From Rusavskia elegans (lineage: Eukaryota > Ascomycota > Lecanoromycetes > Teloschistales > Teloschistaceae): 51,636 bases of DNA. The position numbers and the translations under genes are program-made. Below are positions 33,528 to 46,600 of the stretch, one piece after another. Under the pieces are notes generated by a model. That model did not search any database. It was not told the origin of the DNA and worked only from the letters and a program-made list of their open reading frames with translations. Each line of letters opens with the position of its first letter. The first letter of the stretch is position 1. The DNA lies in assembly GCA_011316305.1 (NCBI GenBank), contig SAUG01000191.1, forward strand, positions 1 through 51,636, read 5' to 3'.

Positions 33528-34499
33528 TCAGCAAGGAGTGTACTCGTAAGGCCACTTAGCCGAGCTGGTGGTAAATGTATGTAGAGTCAGTACTCTACTA
33601 TATCGTAATACCCCACAGCGTTGACGCTCCTCAACCATAGACCCCCAAAAATTATCGGGTACGATGCTTGCCCCAGGGAAATACGGAAGTGGACAAATTT
33701 GGGTACCCCAACGACGGTGATGAGGACTTTTACGAAGCCTGGCAGAGCCTGAACGTTTCCGTTGACAACAAATCGATCGTGATGCATGGCGCAGTTTATT
33801 CTCGGCAGCATGCTTATTGATCATAATAAGAGTTGCACGGGGATCAATAAGTGCTTTACGTATGGTATACGCCCAACGTTTCTGACTTACGTGGTTCAAA
33901 TAATGTATGTCTGTTAGAGTTCCCTTCTATCGCTTGCTAAATACTTTTCCGGTAAGGATTGTTAAATATTTGATTCGAGAACTTATATATTTGCTTATTC
34001 CGGTCGAAGGACTCTACTATATTAAGCGTGTCAGCGTGGCCATCTACGGTAAATCGGGTTTATTTTTATTTAGTAAGCTCTGGGCGTATTGCTGCGGCGA
34101 ACGATGCTGGTATCTATAGTATCTTGCTGGTACTGGCCCTGCTGCCGAAAATTGTCACCCTGGTAGTTATTAACCATTTGCTGCTTGATCACCTGGAACC
34201 AAGCCATTGCCTTCTATATCGGGTCTAATTCAGCTCTCTTTTCTATCTGTGAAGTTCTTCTTGTCTTTAGATGCCTCCTTCCACGTCCCCTTATCACTGC
34301 TTATACTTTCGCTAGGATTTTATCTTTTACAGCGTTTTCACCAAATGCTCTTCCCGCAACCTTGTCGAGGATCTCATCGTACAATGCGTCTATCCGTCGC
34401 ATAAAGCACCGTACGTTCTCCCGAATTATTTGCTTCCTTGTTGTAGGTGATGTCGTCGGTAGCTTGATAGGTGGCGATAAGGATTGGAAGACTGGCTAG
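33528..34499 (-). pseudogene. Gypsy-like gag-protease relic, minus strand
   Basis: From 34499 leftward the minus strand reads RCFMRRIDALYDEILDKVAG and AFGENAVKDKILAKV, a helical gag-like segment, then in another frame a Gln-rich part (FQVIKQQMVNNYQGDNF, RQQGQYQQD) typical of gag C-termini. At about 33854-33800 ALIDPRATLIMINK resembles a retropepsin active site (usually DxGAT), and 33811-33590, after a frame change, gives VNGNVQALPGFVKVLITVVG and ASYPIIFGGLWLRSVNAVGYY, like the ILG.PWL end of fungal Gypsy proteases. No RT follows. Stops are partly CAG/TGG-derived. It is the third such piece in 10 kb. Confidence 0.5.
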
Positions 34500-35879
34500 C
34501 GGACCTGAGGATAATTCGGGTTGTAGGAGTAGTCTCGAATGCCTTGACTCCTCCCTTTTACGTTCTTTAGAGTCTGATGATAACCCCCAATGGCTCTGCC
34601 TATAGGTGGTAATAGGGGACGAAATCTGAACTTAGGACTCGGTTCTAGAACTTGATTGCTCTGAAGCTATAGTATTATATATATCGAAGCCTGTTTATAG
34701 TACTTAAGACGAGAACCTGCCCGCCAAGGTCATCAGTCAAGATTTGCGCTTAACGCGGCTAGAGACTGAGTTTTTGAAGCGAGTGTATAGTAATATAGGT
34801 ACGATAATAATACTAATGATAATGATCATCGAAATCTATATACACGAAGAAAGTAGGTCTAATACCAAGCCGAAGGCTAGCTTTACAGGTTTAGTCTGAA
34901 TAGATTAAACGTAGCAGAACTACTAGATCTGCTAATAAACAACCGTTACAGTTTTTCTCTTGACGGCAGCTTTATTTCAGTACAGTCTTTTTTTTATTAG
35001 ATAGGTTTTTTCTTTCGATTTTTCTTTAGACTTTAATATAGCTGACCAGAATGCCATTTACGAAGTCTATATAACGTTATTTTTAAAAAAGTATAGATTA
35101 ATCGAATTTATATTATCTATATTCGAATATACTATATATCAATCCAAATACTGAAATCAATTGCGTAATATTAAAAACTCTATTAAATTTTCCTACTCGC
35201 TTATACGAATTATATTTCCTTCGGTTAAAAGAATCGAACGGATTTACTATTTCGTATTTTCTCTTTCTCTATTAAAAAATAATATAATATACTGCGATAT
35301 TCAATTCAATCGTATATATCGATATCGGAAACGTATTAATTTGTAATTTATTATCGATACTGTCGGTACTACTAGGCGTCTTCTTGTTTCGGCTTGTTTT
35401 GATATTAAAGGCGAGCTAGAAATAAAGGAAATAGAGATTGACTTGACGAGGGAAAGTAGTTTAAGATTGTTAGTAGAATACGAGAGAGTGCGAGCGTGTT
35501 CGGATTTTATATTATACGGGATTAGAAAAAGTCAAATATAGATTGATGATTATATTGTACTTAAATACTTAATTGATTTCTCTTTCTAATATTACGCGAG
35601 AATGAAAAATATCAAATGTTTATTATATAAGATATATTTAGGTTATAGAATTGATATTGGTAGAATAAACTTTTACTTGTAGTCTTCGGATATGGTTATA
35701 TTTGATATATACGGATGGGGCAAATAAAATAGTTGTATTATACCGTAAAGTGAAGCTATCTTAAATTACGATTGCTCAGAGCTCGGGTCTCTTGTACCGT
35801 ATCTTGCCAAATTGATATAAAGTAACCATTTACAATATCCATTTACAGAACACGCTATAATATTGCAGCAAATATATAT
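34500..35879. other. Moderately AT-rich stretch without a recognised gene
   Basis: 34500-34950 still has normal composition but no motif. From about 34980 the sequence becomes AT-rich with short simple runs, resembling milder RIP. A 61-codon plus frame at 35161-35346 lacks ATG and any motif. The 3' flank of the surface-protein gene ends here. No RNA gene or repeat unit is visible. Confidence 0.3.
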
Positions 35880-37267
35880 TCAATAAGGATAGAAATCTTC
35901 GTAAAACCTCGACCCCTCAACCGACCCACAATAACTTGAGAAAGCTGTCAGCAAAGATAGACTGTTCGGATCTCCCCGCACCGCCACCTTCGGATGCGTC
36001 GCATCGCATAGATCAAGCGGCGGGGTATCAGTAAGGACGCATTCATTCGACCCGTCCGTTCGGAAGAATCCACCACCGCATAGGTTTATAAAACGATCAA
36101 GATCTTCTGGTAACAAAACCATGCCGTCGCGGCCTACAAACGCCATAAGAGCTGTATCGTAACGGACGCCGGAATCCCCTCGAACGATACATTGTGCGCA
36201 GCAGTCGTAGGCGCTCTCGGCGAAGCTGGTTATCGCCCATCCGTTTACCTGTAGGTCGGCTTAGGTAAGATTGCCGCCTTCGAATAGGTCGTTAGTAAGA
36301 AGGTTCTCTAGACCGCAGGCGGCGTAGTAGGTTGAAATGGGCTCTTGGATAGTAAATATCAGGGTTGCGGTAGTGGTAGTCGTAGTAGTTACGGGTACGA
36401 AGCTCGTAATAGGAGCGAGGGTAGTGGTCACCGTAGTCTATAAAGGATAGCAAACGTATCAGCGGAAGATCTACAATCGACCTTTGTTGGAAACACAATA
36501 TGGCTCGCAAGAATAAAGAATAGGTCGGGCAAGATAAGAGAGGAGAGAGTACTTACAGTAGTAGAAGCACCGGCGGGACAAACGGTTTTAGTCACGCTGT
36601 AAGTCACAGGCATAACCTTGGTAACGATAGATAGGCTGGCGGTGACGATTGCCGTCTTAGTACCGGTAACCGTCTTCTGCTCCGTGGCTATAATCTTCAC
36701 CAAGACACCACAGGAAACCGTTGTCGGGTATACTGTAGTAATAGCACGAGGGGCCAGTTCAGGGCGGTTTCCGGCAAGTAGATTCGCTCGTGCCGGGGAC
36801 TCCCGCTTCCGCAGATTTAGTACAGAGGATACAGGGATAAAGCCTGCAGAGGCTGGGATCGTGGTAGTAGTTCCGATCGCGGTAATAGTAACGCCTACGG
36901 TGGATAGATCGACAACCGTAATTGTAACTGTGTTTATAACGGCAATTATCGGTTGAATCGTTGTCGTACTAATCAAGGTACCGATCTTCGTATTCGGAAG
37001 GATAGTGGTTTTAATAACTAATACTACCGAAGTTGCAGTAACAGTCTTTGATGCAGGCCGAATTGTAGTAGTCGAGGTGACGGTAGCTACGCATCCCTGA
37101 ATCTGATAGAGGGTGGTGCTATATATAGTAGTTGGTAGACCAGGGACCGATATCTGCCCATACTTGGTTATACAAAGTTCGACCGACTCCGTTAAATCAT
37201 ACCAGGCCGTCGTCACTAACAAGGCCAGGAGAGGAAGTTGTCGAGCAAATACAATAATACCTATTAT
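35880..37267 (-). pseudogene. Thr-rich secreted or cell-surface protein with a Cys-rich C-terminus; start codon lost and nonsense codon
   Basis: Exon 1 (about 37267-36557) encodes a hydrophobic leader (FARQLPLLALLVTTAW), a short Cys-containing part (IQGCVATVTSTTTI) and a long Thr/Val-repeat region (TTTI..., TVTITVVDLSTVG). The intron 36556-36438 (119 nt, GTAAGT...TTATAG) joins it in frame to exon 2: TTVTTTLAPITSF, YYAACGLENLL, then WAITSFAESAYDCCAQC and CGGGFFR...LCDATHP, ending at 35880. This matches a common Pezizomycotina type of secreted wall protein with a YAAC...AYDCC module. A TAA at 36263-36261 interrupts exon 2 and fits CAA-to-TAA. No ATG precedes the leader; ATA codons at 37267 and 37264 stand where a start would be expected. 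Both changes fit RIP leaking from the block beginning near 37320. Confidence 0.65.
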
Positions 37268-40204
37268 ATTATCAACAGTAAGCAGCAATTGATTGTACGG
37301 TGCGGAGGGTCAGAGTTAGGCGGGTATCCTATAGGACTTGGTTAAAATCGGTCGGTCGTACTATATATTAATATCGTCCTATTAATACCGTTCCGGTACG
37401 AAAGTTCTATAGAATTATCTTATAATAAACCTCTAGCTTTTAGAACTAAAATAATCGTAATAGTTCGTAGTATATCTAACTATATAGTCGCTGTTAGTTT
37501 TAATATTTATCTAAAACCTACTTCCCGCCGCTTCCTACCGCTACGGCTAGTATAATTATTATTTAGGGCGAGGGAAGATTTAATTATCTAATTAATTACT
37601 AGGAAGATTTAATCGTCTAATTAATCTAATAGTAATCTATATAGTTATCCGTATATATACGCGTCAAGAAAATTTAAAGGTAGTAATTAATTAGCTAAAG
37701 GTCTTACCTTTTACTTTTCTATAAAGCGGCAGGTTCTGCGCGAATTTCCTATTTCTACCCTCGTTCCTTCTATTCTACCTTTACTAGCTCCTTTTTAAGT
37801 TTAGCGAAGCTATTACTAGCCTACCTAACCTTTAATATAGGTCGTAGATAACTCCCCGCTGCCGTTAAACGGGAATATAATACTATATAATAAAGACGGT
37901 AGTATATAAAGTAGTAGGCTGTTCGTTAATAATCTAAAACTCCAGGTACTATCTAGTTCTATTCTTTATTACTATAAAGCCTACTATAGGCCTCTCTTCT
38001 ACTATAGTACTATTAACGATCTATTTAGGCGGCTATCTTTTATTTAAATAGGTAAAAAAGCCCGCTGGCTCTATAACGAGTCCCTAATAAAAGTTAAAGC
38101 GTACTAGCCTATAATCCGCTCTATATACCGGGGAGGACCTATTATTCCCGATAAAGCACTAGTTCTCTGCTTTTACCGCCTAATCTAGACGTCGAATATT
38201 AGGGTAATAGGTTTTTCTACTTCTTATTCGTTACTTCGTACTCGTAATTAAAACCTAATTTACGTATTCCCTAATAATATTAGTAATAGTCCTTTCCCGT
38301 TATATAATAATAGCCGACTTTTTATATCCTTATATCGCGTAAATTAGATACCTATTCCTCTTTTTTTTCTATCGGAACCGCCTAATAATACTTTTTACTA
38401 GTTAACCTCTTTTATAATTTTAAGGTCTAGCGCTAAATACTTCTACCGGAGCGTAATATATCTATCTAACTACCTAAGATACCTCGAAGTAGGCCTAAGA
38501 AATACTAGACGGAGGAAGAGAAGAAGGAAGCGGCTAAAGGTTATAAAGTAATATTTAAAATAAAGAAGGCCTCGAACTAAGAATTTTAAATAGTTCCGGC
38601 TACCGTCCTCGCTTTTCCTATTCCCTCTACCGAGGCCCCGAAGGTATCTATTAGTATATACTACGGTACTAAATAGACCTTCGTAGTTCTAGGACTACGT
38701 CGTACCCCGTTTAAACTTTATATCGACTCTAGGATATAATTCTAGGGCTACGTATCGAAGCTAATAGCTTAATTAAAACCTTCCTTTAGTAATAGATTAG
38801 TCCGGCGTAGAAAGCCCTAGGGGCTTATTCTACCTACGGCAGAACTATAACTTAAACCTTTAATTTCGCTATCTATTTTTACTTTTCCTTCTATCGTTAT
38901 CCTATCCTATAGAATCGAAGATCGCTTCCCTAATAACGATATACTTTACTAGGTTAATACTCTATACCGACTACCGAGCGATAAACGTCCCTTACCTTAC
39001 CTTACTGGTAATATATTAACTCTTACCCTTCTTATTAGAATTCCCTACTCGATAAATATAGCCCGATATAGGGGAAGACGCTTATATAAAAGGTTATAAA
39101 CTATATTTCTAGTATAAATTAAGGATCCTGCTCCTATAAGCGGCGTTCGAGCCCTGTCCGTTTTTAGTAACGACTTAGGTACTAAATAGATTCCTTATAT
39201 ACTCTTAGATAATAGACCTGGACTTTTACTATAGCTATTTAATATCTTACCGCGGTAATAACTATAGCCTATAGAGTTATTACTACCGTAATAACTACGG
39301 TTAGTACTATTTATATTACTGCCGCTATAACTACGGCCTATAGAATTTAAATAGGCTAATAAAATCCTTATAACGGCTTCTCGACGTTTATATAATTACG
39401 GTAAACCTTCTTCCTACCTTTATTTATCGTTAGATTATTAATAGATACTCTAGCTAGCTACCGCCCCGACTTTCTACCTAATATTCGGAACTTCGGCAAA
39501 CTTACTGCGTATTAGAAATTATTTAGTTTCTAGAAAGCTTCGTCTATTCTATTCCTCCCGCCTCTATACTATTTAGTAATATTATAGTATAATAATCTTA
39601 TTTACCCGGATTTCCGTAATATTAATTAGCGCGCTTTCCTCGCTAGGGAGTCTATTCTACCTTCCTTTAATATTAGCCGTAGCGAGAAGGCTTTACTCGA
39701 ACGACTTATAATAGAAGAGTAAGACGACCTTTAGATCCGTACTACTACTAATATCGATAGTATTATCTTCGTTCCTATAATTCTAGCGGTCTACTTCTAT
39801 TTATTTTACTAGTACTTCTGCCCGCCTTTCCGTTAATATATTATATAGAACCCGCGCTTTACAATCTATAACTATAGTATTTATAAACTTAAATAACTAC
39901 GTATTAGCTTTAGTTCTGCCGACCGAAGGCGAAGCTTTAATACCTATATATATTTCCCTAATATAATACGAATAGAATAGGATACTACCTATATAGGTTA
40001 TAATCTTTAATTAGGCTAGATAGACTTAATCGTCTTTCCTACCGTTTAATTAACCTGCCCTAAATATATATCCGCCTGCTATTTTTAAAGTTTCGAAGCC
40101 GCCCGTACTAGTATATCTGCTAACCAGAAGCTATATTTCTTTAGATTATTAGTTCCTATAGATATCTACTATCCTATCCCGGCTAACTACCTCGACCCTT
40201 TATA

Positions 40205-40410
40205 GGCAGAAGTAGTAAGGCGCGCCAATACCACGCAGGAGTTCAAAGGGCTTTTCCTCGTCCTATCGGCCCATGACTTGAAGGCTGACATTGTGCACGA
40301 GGTGTCGACCTACCCGTTCTATCTTACTCGAGACCTCGGCTCTATATCTGTGGAGCTGACTGTATCCAACCCCTTCCGTCGCGAGAGTCTTATAGCTTAC
40401 TATAAATCCT
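40205..40410 (+). other. Patch spared from RIP inside the block
   Basis: About 200 bp keep normal CA and TG (for example CAATACCACGCAGGAGTTCA and GGCTGACATTGTGCACGAGG) with RIP-mutated sequence on both sides. The plus frame here reads without stops: QEFKGLFLVLSAHDLKADIV, then HEVSTYPFYLTRDLGS. It continues in frame to 40499. I do not recognise the protein. Confidence 0.6.
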
Positions 40411-42924
40411 ATAATACTATTAAAGATCTTTTAGTTATACTACTTAAGGATATCTATTCCTTTAGTAGTTATAAACTTAAGGCCTTCGCTTTCGAATAAG
40501 CCGAATAGGACGATTAGGCCGCGAATAACCCGATTCGTAATAGGTAACGCGCTGCGGCGCGTTTCTAATAATATACTAATAGCTTCGAAGATTATTTAGA
40601 TTTATCCTTTAGCTAACCTTTTTCTTATAATCGCTAGGTTTAAGCCTTCTTATATATTAAAGGCCGTCTTAACGAATACCTTAAGTAGGTATATAAGAAG
40701 GATATCTGCTATAGAGTATAGAATAAGTACCGGGTTAGCTTTACTCTTTTCCGAGTATTAGATTTAAGCTAATAGCCGGATATAGTTCCTATTCCGCTAT
40801 TATATCTCCTATCTAATATATCGCGGAATCCTTTATCTAGGCCGGATCTAATATAGTTCTAGGACTATATTTCTAACCTTTCTGCGGAATTCTATCGACT
40901 ATATACCCTCGTTTCTACCCGGGATATTATCGCCTTTATCTCGACCTTTCTAAATATTTAATTTTTCCTTTTTAAAGTATTAGCGGTATAATCTATACCG
41001 GTAGCCGGTCTATTCCTAGCTTCGCGGGAAGAATAAAGAGCTAATAGAAATATACTTTATATCGCTATTAATACTATATATCTCGCTATAGAAGGAACCG
41101 AACCGGCGTAATATCCTTCTTTTATAAAAAAGGAGTAGTAGACGAAACGGGTACGCGTAGTCCCTGCTTTAGAAAAAAATAATATAGAAGCAGACGCCGA
41201 CTCTATTTATATAACCAGACTTAGCTTATAATACTAAATAATAATAGACTAGTATAGTATCGTTTTTTATTTTCCGGATATAATCCTCTAGTAGGGTATT
41301 CCTTCCTTCGATATTCGAATTATCTACTAATTAGGTATTAGAAACGGGCTTTAGTAGAAGTTTAAAGGTATATATAATATCGCTAGGATCCGTATAAAGT
41401 AAAACCGGTTTTTCGCTTTTTTTTAAGCCCGCCTTTACTTCTAGGTAGACGAAGCTTAAGTAGTACCTTTTTCTAATTATACTACCTTACTTTAGCGTCG
41501 TCGCTATAAATCTATTTAACTCGCTATATACCTCGTACTTATTAACTATAATAAATATATTATCTATAAGCTAGTTAACCGGATAGCAGATAATATAGTC
41601 GATACCGAATAGTAGGCCGAGGAAGTTATAAAGGCGCCTAAACTATAAACTCTAAAGCAGTAGTTCTATACGCTTTAGCTTAATAAGGAATAAAACCGCC
41701 AGTATAGAACTCTTATAGCCTAGGTCCGGAAAGAAACTCGAGAGCTATATCTAGAACGCTTAACCGAATAGGAACGGTTAGGCTTTAAGCTATTAATTTT
41801 CCCCGCCGTATAACGATTCCTAGAAGGGATATTTCCTCGTATTACCCTCGCTCGCTAGTCCTTTAAGTCTAATAATTTCTATTTTAGCTAGTATTTTAAA
41901 TCCGGCTTATAGAGAGATCGGCTATAGGCCCTTTTCGCGTAGGATAACTATAAAGATCGCCGGGAACGGAAATAGGAATACGTATCTTTCCGGGTCTTAA
42001 TCCGTAAACTCTATAGATACCTTATTAACGCCGGAAGTACCGAGTATAGCTTAACCTTTTTATAATAGATACCTTATATTACTTCTACTATCCTATATAC
42101 TATCTTTCAGTTTAACTATAACAATCTGGCTATAATAATCTCCGCGAAATAAGTATATAGTATAGGGAGAGCCTAAGAGATCCGAAGCCTTTTTAGAGTA
42201 GCTTAGACCGGATAGTATTTAGCTAGGATTCTAGTTAACTAGGCCGATAATATAGAACGTATACGACGCAGCGATAGAAGGAGCTAGAAAAAACTTAGCA
42301 ATATTATTAGGACCGGCAGTCTAGAAACTACTTTATAGAATATTCTAGGACGGGTCTTCCTACTTAAACCGTATCTATTTAATAATTATAGTACCTTCGG
42401 TATACTAGATCTAATATTTTCCGATCGTCTCTACATCTTCTACTAGGAGCTAGATTAGCTAGCCGTCGCAGTAGAGGCTTAAGAAGCGAGGTTTAACGAT
42501 AACGATAATCTAGCTAATAATCCCAAGCTTCTTAACTACAACGGAAGTAAGAATTAGACCTGGCTTAGTTATAATAGATTACTAGATTACAGTCCGCGGT
42601 AAGTAACTAGCGCCGATATTAATAACGTAACTCTAGGACTATACCTATTAATAATATAATCTTAGGACTACGTCCTTTAGATCTAGCGGTTTACTAAATA
42701 CTCCGACGTAAGAAAATCTAACTAGATTAAAAGAAAATAACTTTTACTAGTAGAGAAGAGTACTAAAGTAGGTTACCTATAGATATAGATATAAGGTATC
42801 TTTATATCGTCCTACCGTTTATTTACTTAACTAATAACTATAGACTTTATAGACTCGGAAACCGATACTTCTCGCTAGATATATATAGACTATAGTTTAT
42901 TCCGGACAAGCTTCTCCTTTAATC

Positions 42925-43505
42925 CTATAAGGGCTGGACGTAATTCTAGGATAATTAAAGCCTTAATACTATAAGGGCTGGATATAATTCTAGAATAATA
43001 AAAGAGCGCTAGTCCTAATATATTTACTATATATTATATATTTAATACGCTCTTCTAGTAAAGTAGTTTACCTTTACTTTATTCTACTACCTATTTTCGC
43101 CTTAAAAATAAAACCTATTAAATATCTACGCGTTATTCGTATCTATTAGTATATTACTCGGCTGTTATTAATATATAAATACTCTTTATCTTTTACCTTA
43201 CTTTTTTTCTTTTTATATATTATACTTAGTACTACCTACTCGTATATTTCTATTTCTTTTTCGATTATAACCTCGTTAGTATATTTTTCTACTCTTTAAT
43301 ATAGTTCTAGGGTTACGATCTGCTCTATAGCGTTAGATATAAGCTATATTTTATAGCTTCCGAGTACTCGAATTACTATATTTAATATTAACCCTACCGC
43401 GGCTTTCGGTTAATTTACTTTAGTTTAGTTACAGCGAGTTATTATCCTAGGATTACGTCTAGCCCTTATTATTTATTATCCTAGGATTACGTCTAGCCCT
43501 AATTA
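42925..43505. repeat. Inverted repeat zone, two copies on each side
   Basis: ATAAGGGCTGGACGTAATTC (42928) and ATAAGGGCTGGATATAATTC (42971) are reverse complements of the blocks at 43443-43469 and 43477-43502 (ATCCTAGGATTACGTCTAGC, CCTTA). They are spaced 43 and 34 bp apart. Between them is a smaller palindrome, AAGAGCG (about 43002) with CGCTCTT (about 43051). The zone separates the two coding-like parts of the block, so it may be an element boundary or a shared intergenic region. Confidence 0.6.
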
Positions 43506-43689
43506 TACTAATTTATTCCGATAGTCTATATTATCGACCCCTAAAACTATATAGTCCTTTTCCTTTTTCTAGGTACAGTTACTCTACGGTCTTTAAAATA
43601 CCTCTTTCGAGGTATTTAGCTTATACTAGAACGTAGTCCTAGGTCTATATAGTATTACTAAAGGAAAAGAAAAGAATACGGACTATACA

Positions 43690-46600
43690 AGCTAGGCTAT
43701 TAATACCCGCTAGACCTAGAAAAACTGCTATTCTGAATCTATTAGCAGACGTAAGCCTAGCTTTAGCCGGACTATTACTGCCTAAGGATCTATTATAGTT
43801 CCTCGACGGCGTTCGGATTATCTCTTTTAAAGAAGGCGGACTAGATTTTATAGGTAACGACGTCTCGCTATACGGATATCTCGGCCTCGCTAATACTAGC
43901 GAACTAAAGGAGCTTTATAGCTATCTAAGCGTACTACTAGACAGATTTACTACTATTATTAAAGAAGGATACTAGAAAGAGTAAATAGGGAAGAAGCTAG
44001 CGAAGACGTAGATTAAAGTTAGTAAACTATTTAGCTATATTTCCTAGTAGAACGAGATCGATATTAGCGGTTTTAATCCTACCTCCTATATATAGCTATT
44101 ACCTATCGAAAGGAGTACTTTTTATATAACCTATCGACCTTTCTTATACTAGATTAAGACGCTATATAATATCCTAACGAGTAGCCGAAGTCTAGATATC
44201 TCGATACGTACCCCCGAAGGCGATCCGGCTTACCGGGATAAAAAGTACTTCTACTAGACTTACGCTTCCGAGGATTAGTATCGAGTCTATTACCTAGTTA
44301 AGAACTAGCTTAAGAAGTCGACTAAAAAGGCGGTACGTTCGGGAAGTTATATAGGTACTTTTAAACCCTAGACTAATAAGGCTGTACTAGTACGTTACTA
44401 TACTGCTCCGGATACCGATCCTTATATATCCGACTCTAAACTAGAAAAACCCCCGGCGTTAACCCCCCTTAAGCCCGTAGAGTTCGATTAGATCGAAGAT
44501 CCAGACTAGATACGCGAGATTAAAAAAGAGCTGGAAGCTAACCGCGTATTACCGGATATCGATTATAAAGTAGTAGAAAAAGAACTACTAGCCTAATTTA
44601 AAAAAAAGATTAATAAACTAGTCTCGGTTCGTACTATATATAAATTAAATAATAGCCGGTAGAATCCCCGCCCGTCTCTATTATATACCGAGTAAGTAGC
44701 TACGATTAAGAGTTTATATAACTTTAAATATATATTAGTCTAGTTTTCCCCTAATATAACAGTCGAATAAATAGTTATAATAACTTAAGAGAAGGAAGCT
44801 AGGGCGAAAGCTACCTAAAAGGGCTAGTAAAAATTAGCAGAATAAATATTTACCTATAAAGTAGCCTACTTAGCCGATATTATAGTAGAGACCGATACGG
44901 CAGTAGACAACTAATAAGCCTAATAAACGGTCGAAAATATCTAAAAATATATTAGTACTATTAGCGCTATCCCTCCTTCGTATAAAAAGTCCTATAAGGC
45001 TTTATAGTTAGATCCCGAACTACCCTACGCCCTAGGTATCTATCCGGCTAATTATCTCTACTTTAACAAGTATTCTAGAACTATATAGTATCTTAAACCG
45101 TATTAGGTATAATTTCTATATTAGGTATTAATCGTAAAGCCTGTACTTAGAGGTCTGCTATTAGCCGACGAGATAGGTTTAGAAAAAACCGTTTAGGCGT
45201 TCTGCTTAGTAGTATAGTATACTATCGAATACGGTAGTAAGCCGCTAAACTTCCTATTACTCTATTTCTATTAATATAGCTTTAGCCGATATAAAAATAG
45301 TAATAGCGGGCTTAGGCTTTATAAAGCCTAAACCCGTCCCTTTACCTAAAACTAAGGAACTAATATTAATATTAACCTAGGACTACGTCGATACCCCTTC
45401 GTCTACTATAGAGGCGCCGCCGTTAATATTAACCTAGGACTACGTCCAACCTATAGGACTTAAAAATTAAGAACCAACCGAGTCGTATATAGATAAGTTA
45501 GCCTTTATAACCCCCCCTCGCAACCTAGTTAATACGGATTCGGATACCTTAGATTTAAACTCGGTATCTAACTCCTTTCTCGGCTATTAAAGATTACCTA
45601 TACTACGGCGTAAAGGTATACTACAATATAAGAAATTACCTTACTACGCCCCTATTATAGATCTAAATAAGAAGGCTTTAGTACTTACGGAGATATATAA
45701 TAAATATAAATATAAGCCTAATTTAGTTATCGCCCTTTTATCTAGGTTTATTATATAGAAATAGGCGAAGGCTAACTTTCCCGCTTTAAAAATCAGATTT
45801 TAGTAAGAGAATAAAGTATCGGCTAAACCTAAGGATCGCTCCGATATTCTTAGAACTACTAACCTAGCTCTTATAGAGTTTCTAAACGATATCCCCGATA
45901 TTCTATAAGTACTTTTTATAGTAGTAGTTACGACGTATACTACCTTATATCTAAAATCTACCTATCTAGAAAGTCCTGCAGAGCGGCGCCGAGCTAAGTA
46001 AACTAAGGAAGCTAAATAAACCAAAGACGCTAAAATAGATATCGCTAAAAACGCCGATAAAGAAGTTATCTAGGATATTAATAAAAATATCGACGAAGAT
46101 AATTATCGAATAGATATTAAAGGGGACGTCGAAAAAGAAGGTATTATCCTTACCGATAAAGAAGTTGCCTAGGACGCTAATAAAAATATCGATAAGGACG
46201 ACTATAAAATAGATATTAAAGGGGATATTAAAAAAGAAGGTACTATCCTTACCGATAAAGAAGTTACCTAGGATATTAAATAAGTTATCGACGAGGACGA
46301 CTATAGAATAGATAGCGAAAAGGAAGTAGAAGATATTAGTATACGTCGATAAAGCTAGATTCCTAAAGTATTTAGCCGAATTATCTATAACAAGGCGTAG
46401 AAAATTAAAGATCTAACGACCCGGTCCAACCGAGCTTTATAGTTATTATAGCTTTATTCGGTAACGATATTAATAGGTACCCCGATACTAAATACGGCGG
46501 AAAATCTAAACAGCCTTTTATAGGCCGTATAGGATCCTGCTTAGAAGTCGGACGACGTACTATATTATAGCGTCGATAAGTACTCCGAAGCTCGAAAGGA

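Larger units (their letters stand above)
37320..43690 (+). other. RIP-saturated block with degraded coding sequence, unidentified
   Basis: CA and TG are rare throughout, yet CG and CC remain common, so GC content stays well above that of the 1-7 kb repeats. Read on the plus strand, long stretches are open apart from TAG and TAA at expected Gln and Trp positions. Examples are ALSVFSNDLGTK (about 39150), YTLVSTRDIIAFISTFLNI (about 40905), RKLYRYLINAGSTEYSL (about 42005) and RFTKYSDVRKSN (about 42680). This suggests one or more large genes, most likely of a mobile or duplicated unit. I recognise no family. Reading seems to end near 42990 at an inverted-repeat zone. Confidence 0.45.

Noticed and set aside
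36618..36956. Plus frame of 112 codons
   Set aside because: It is the complement of the Thr/Val repeat region of the surface-protein gene.
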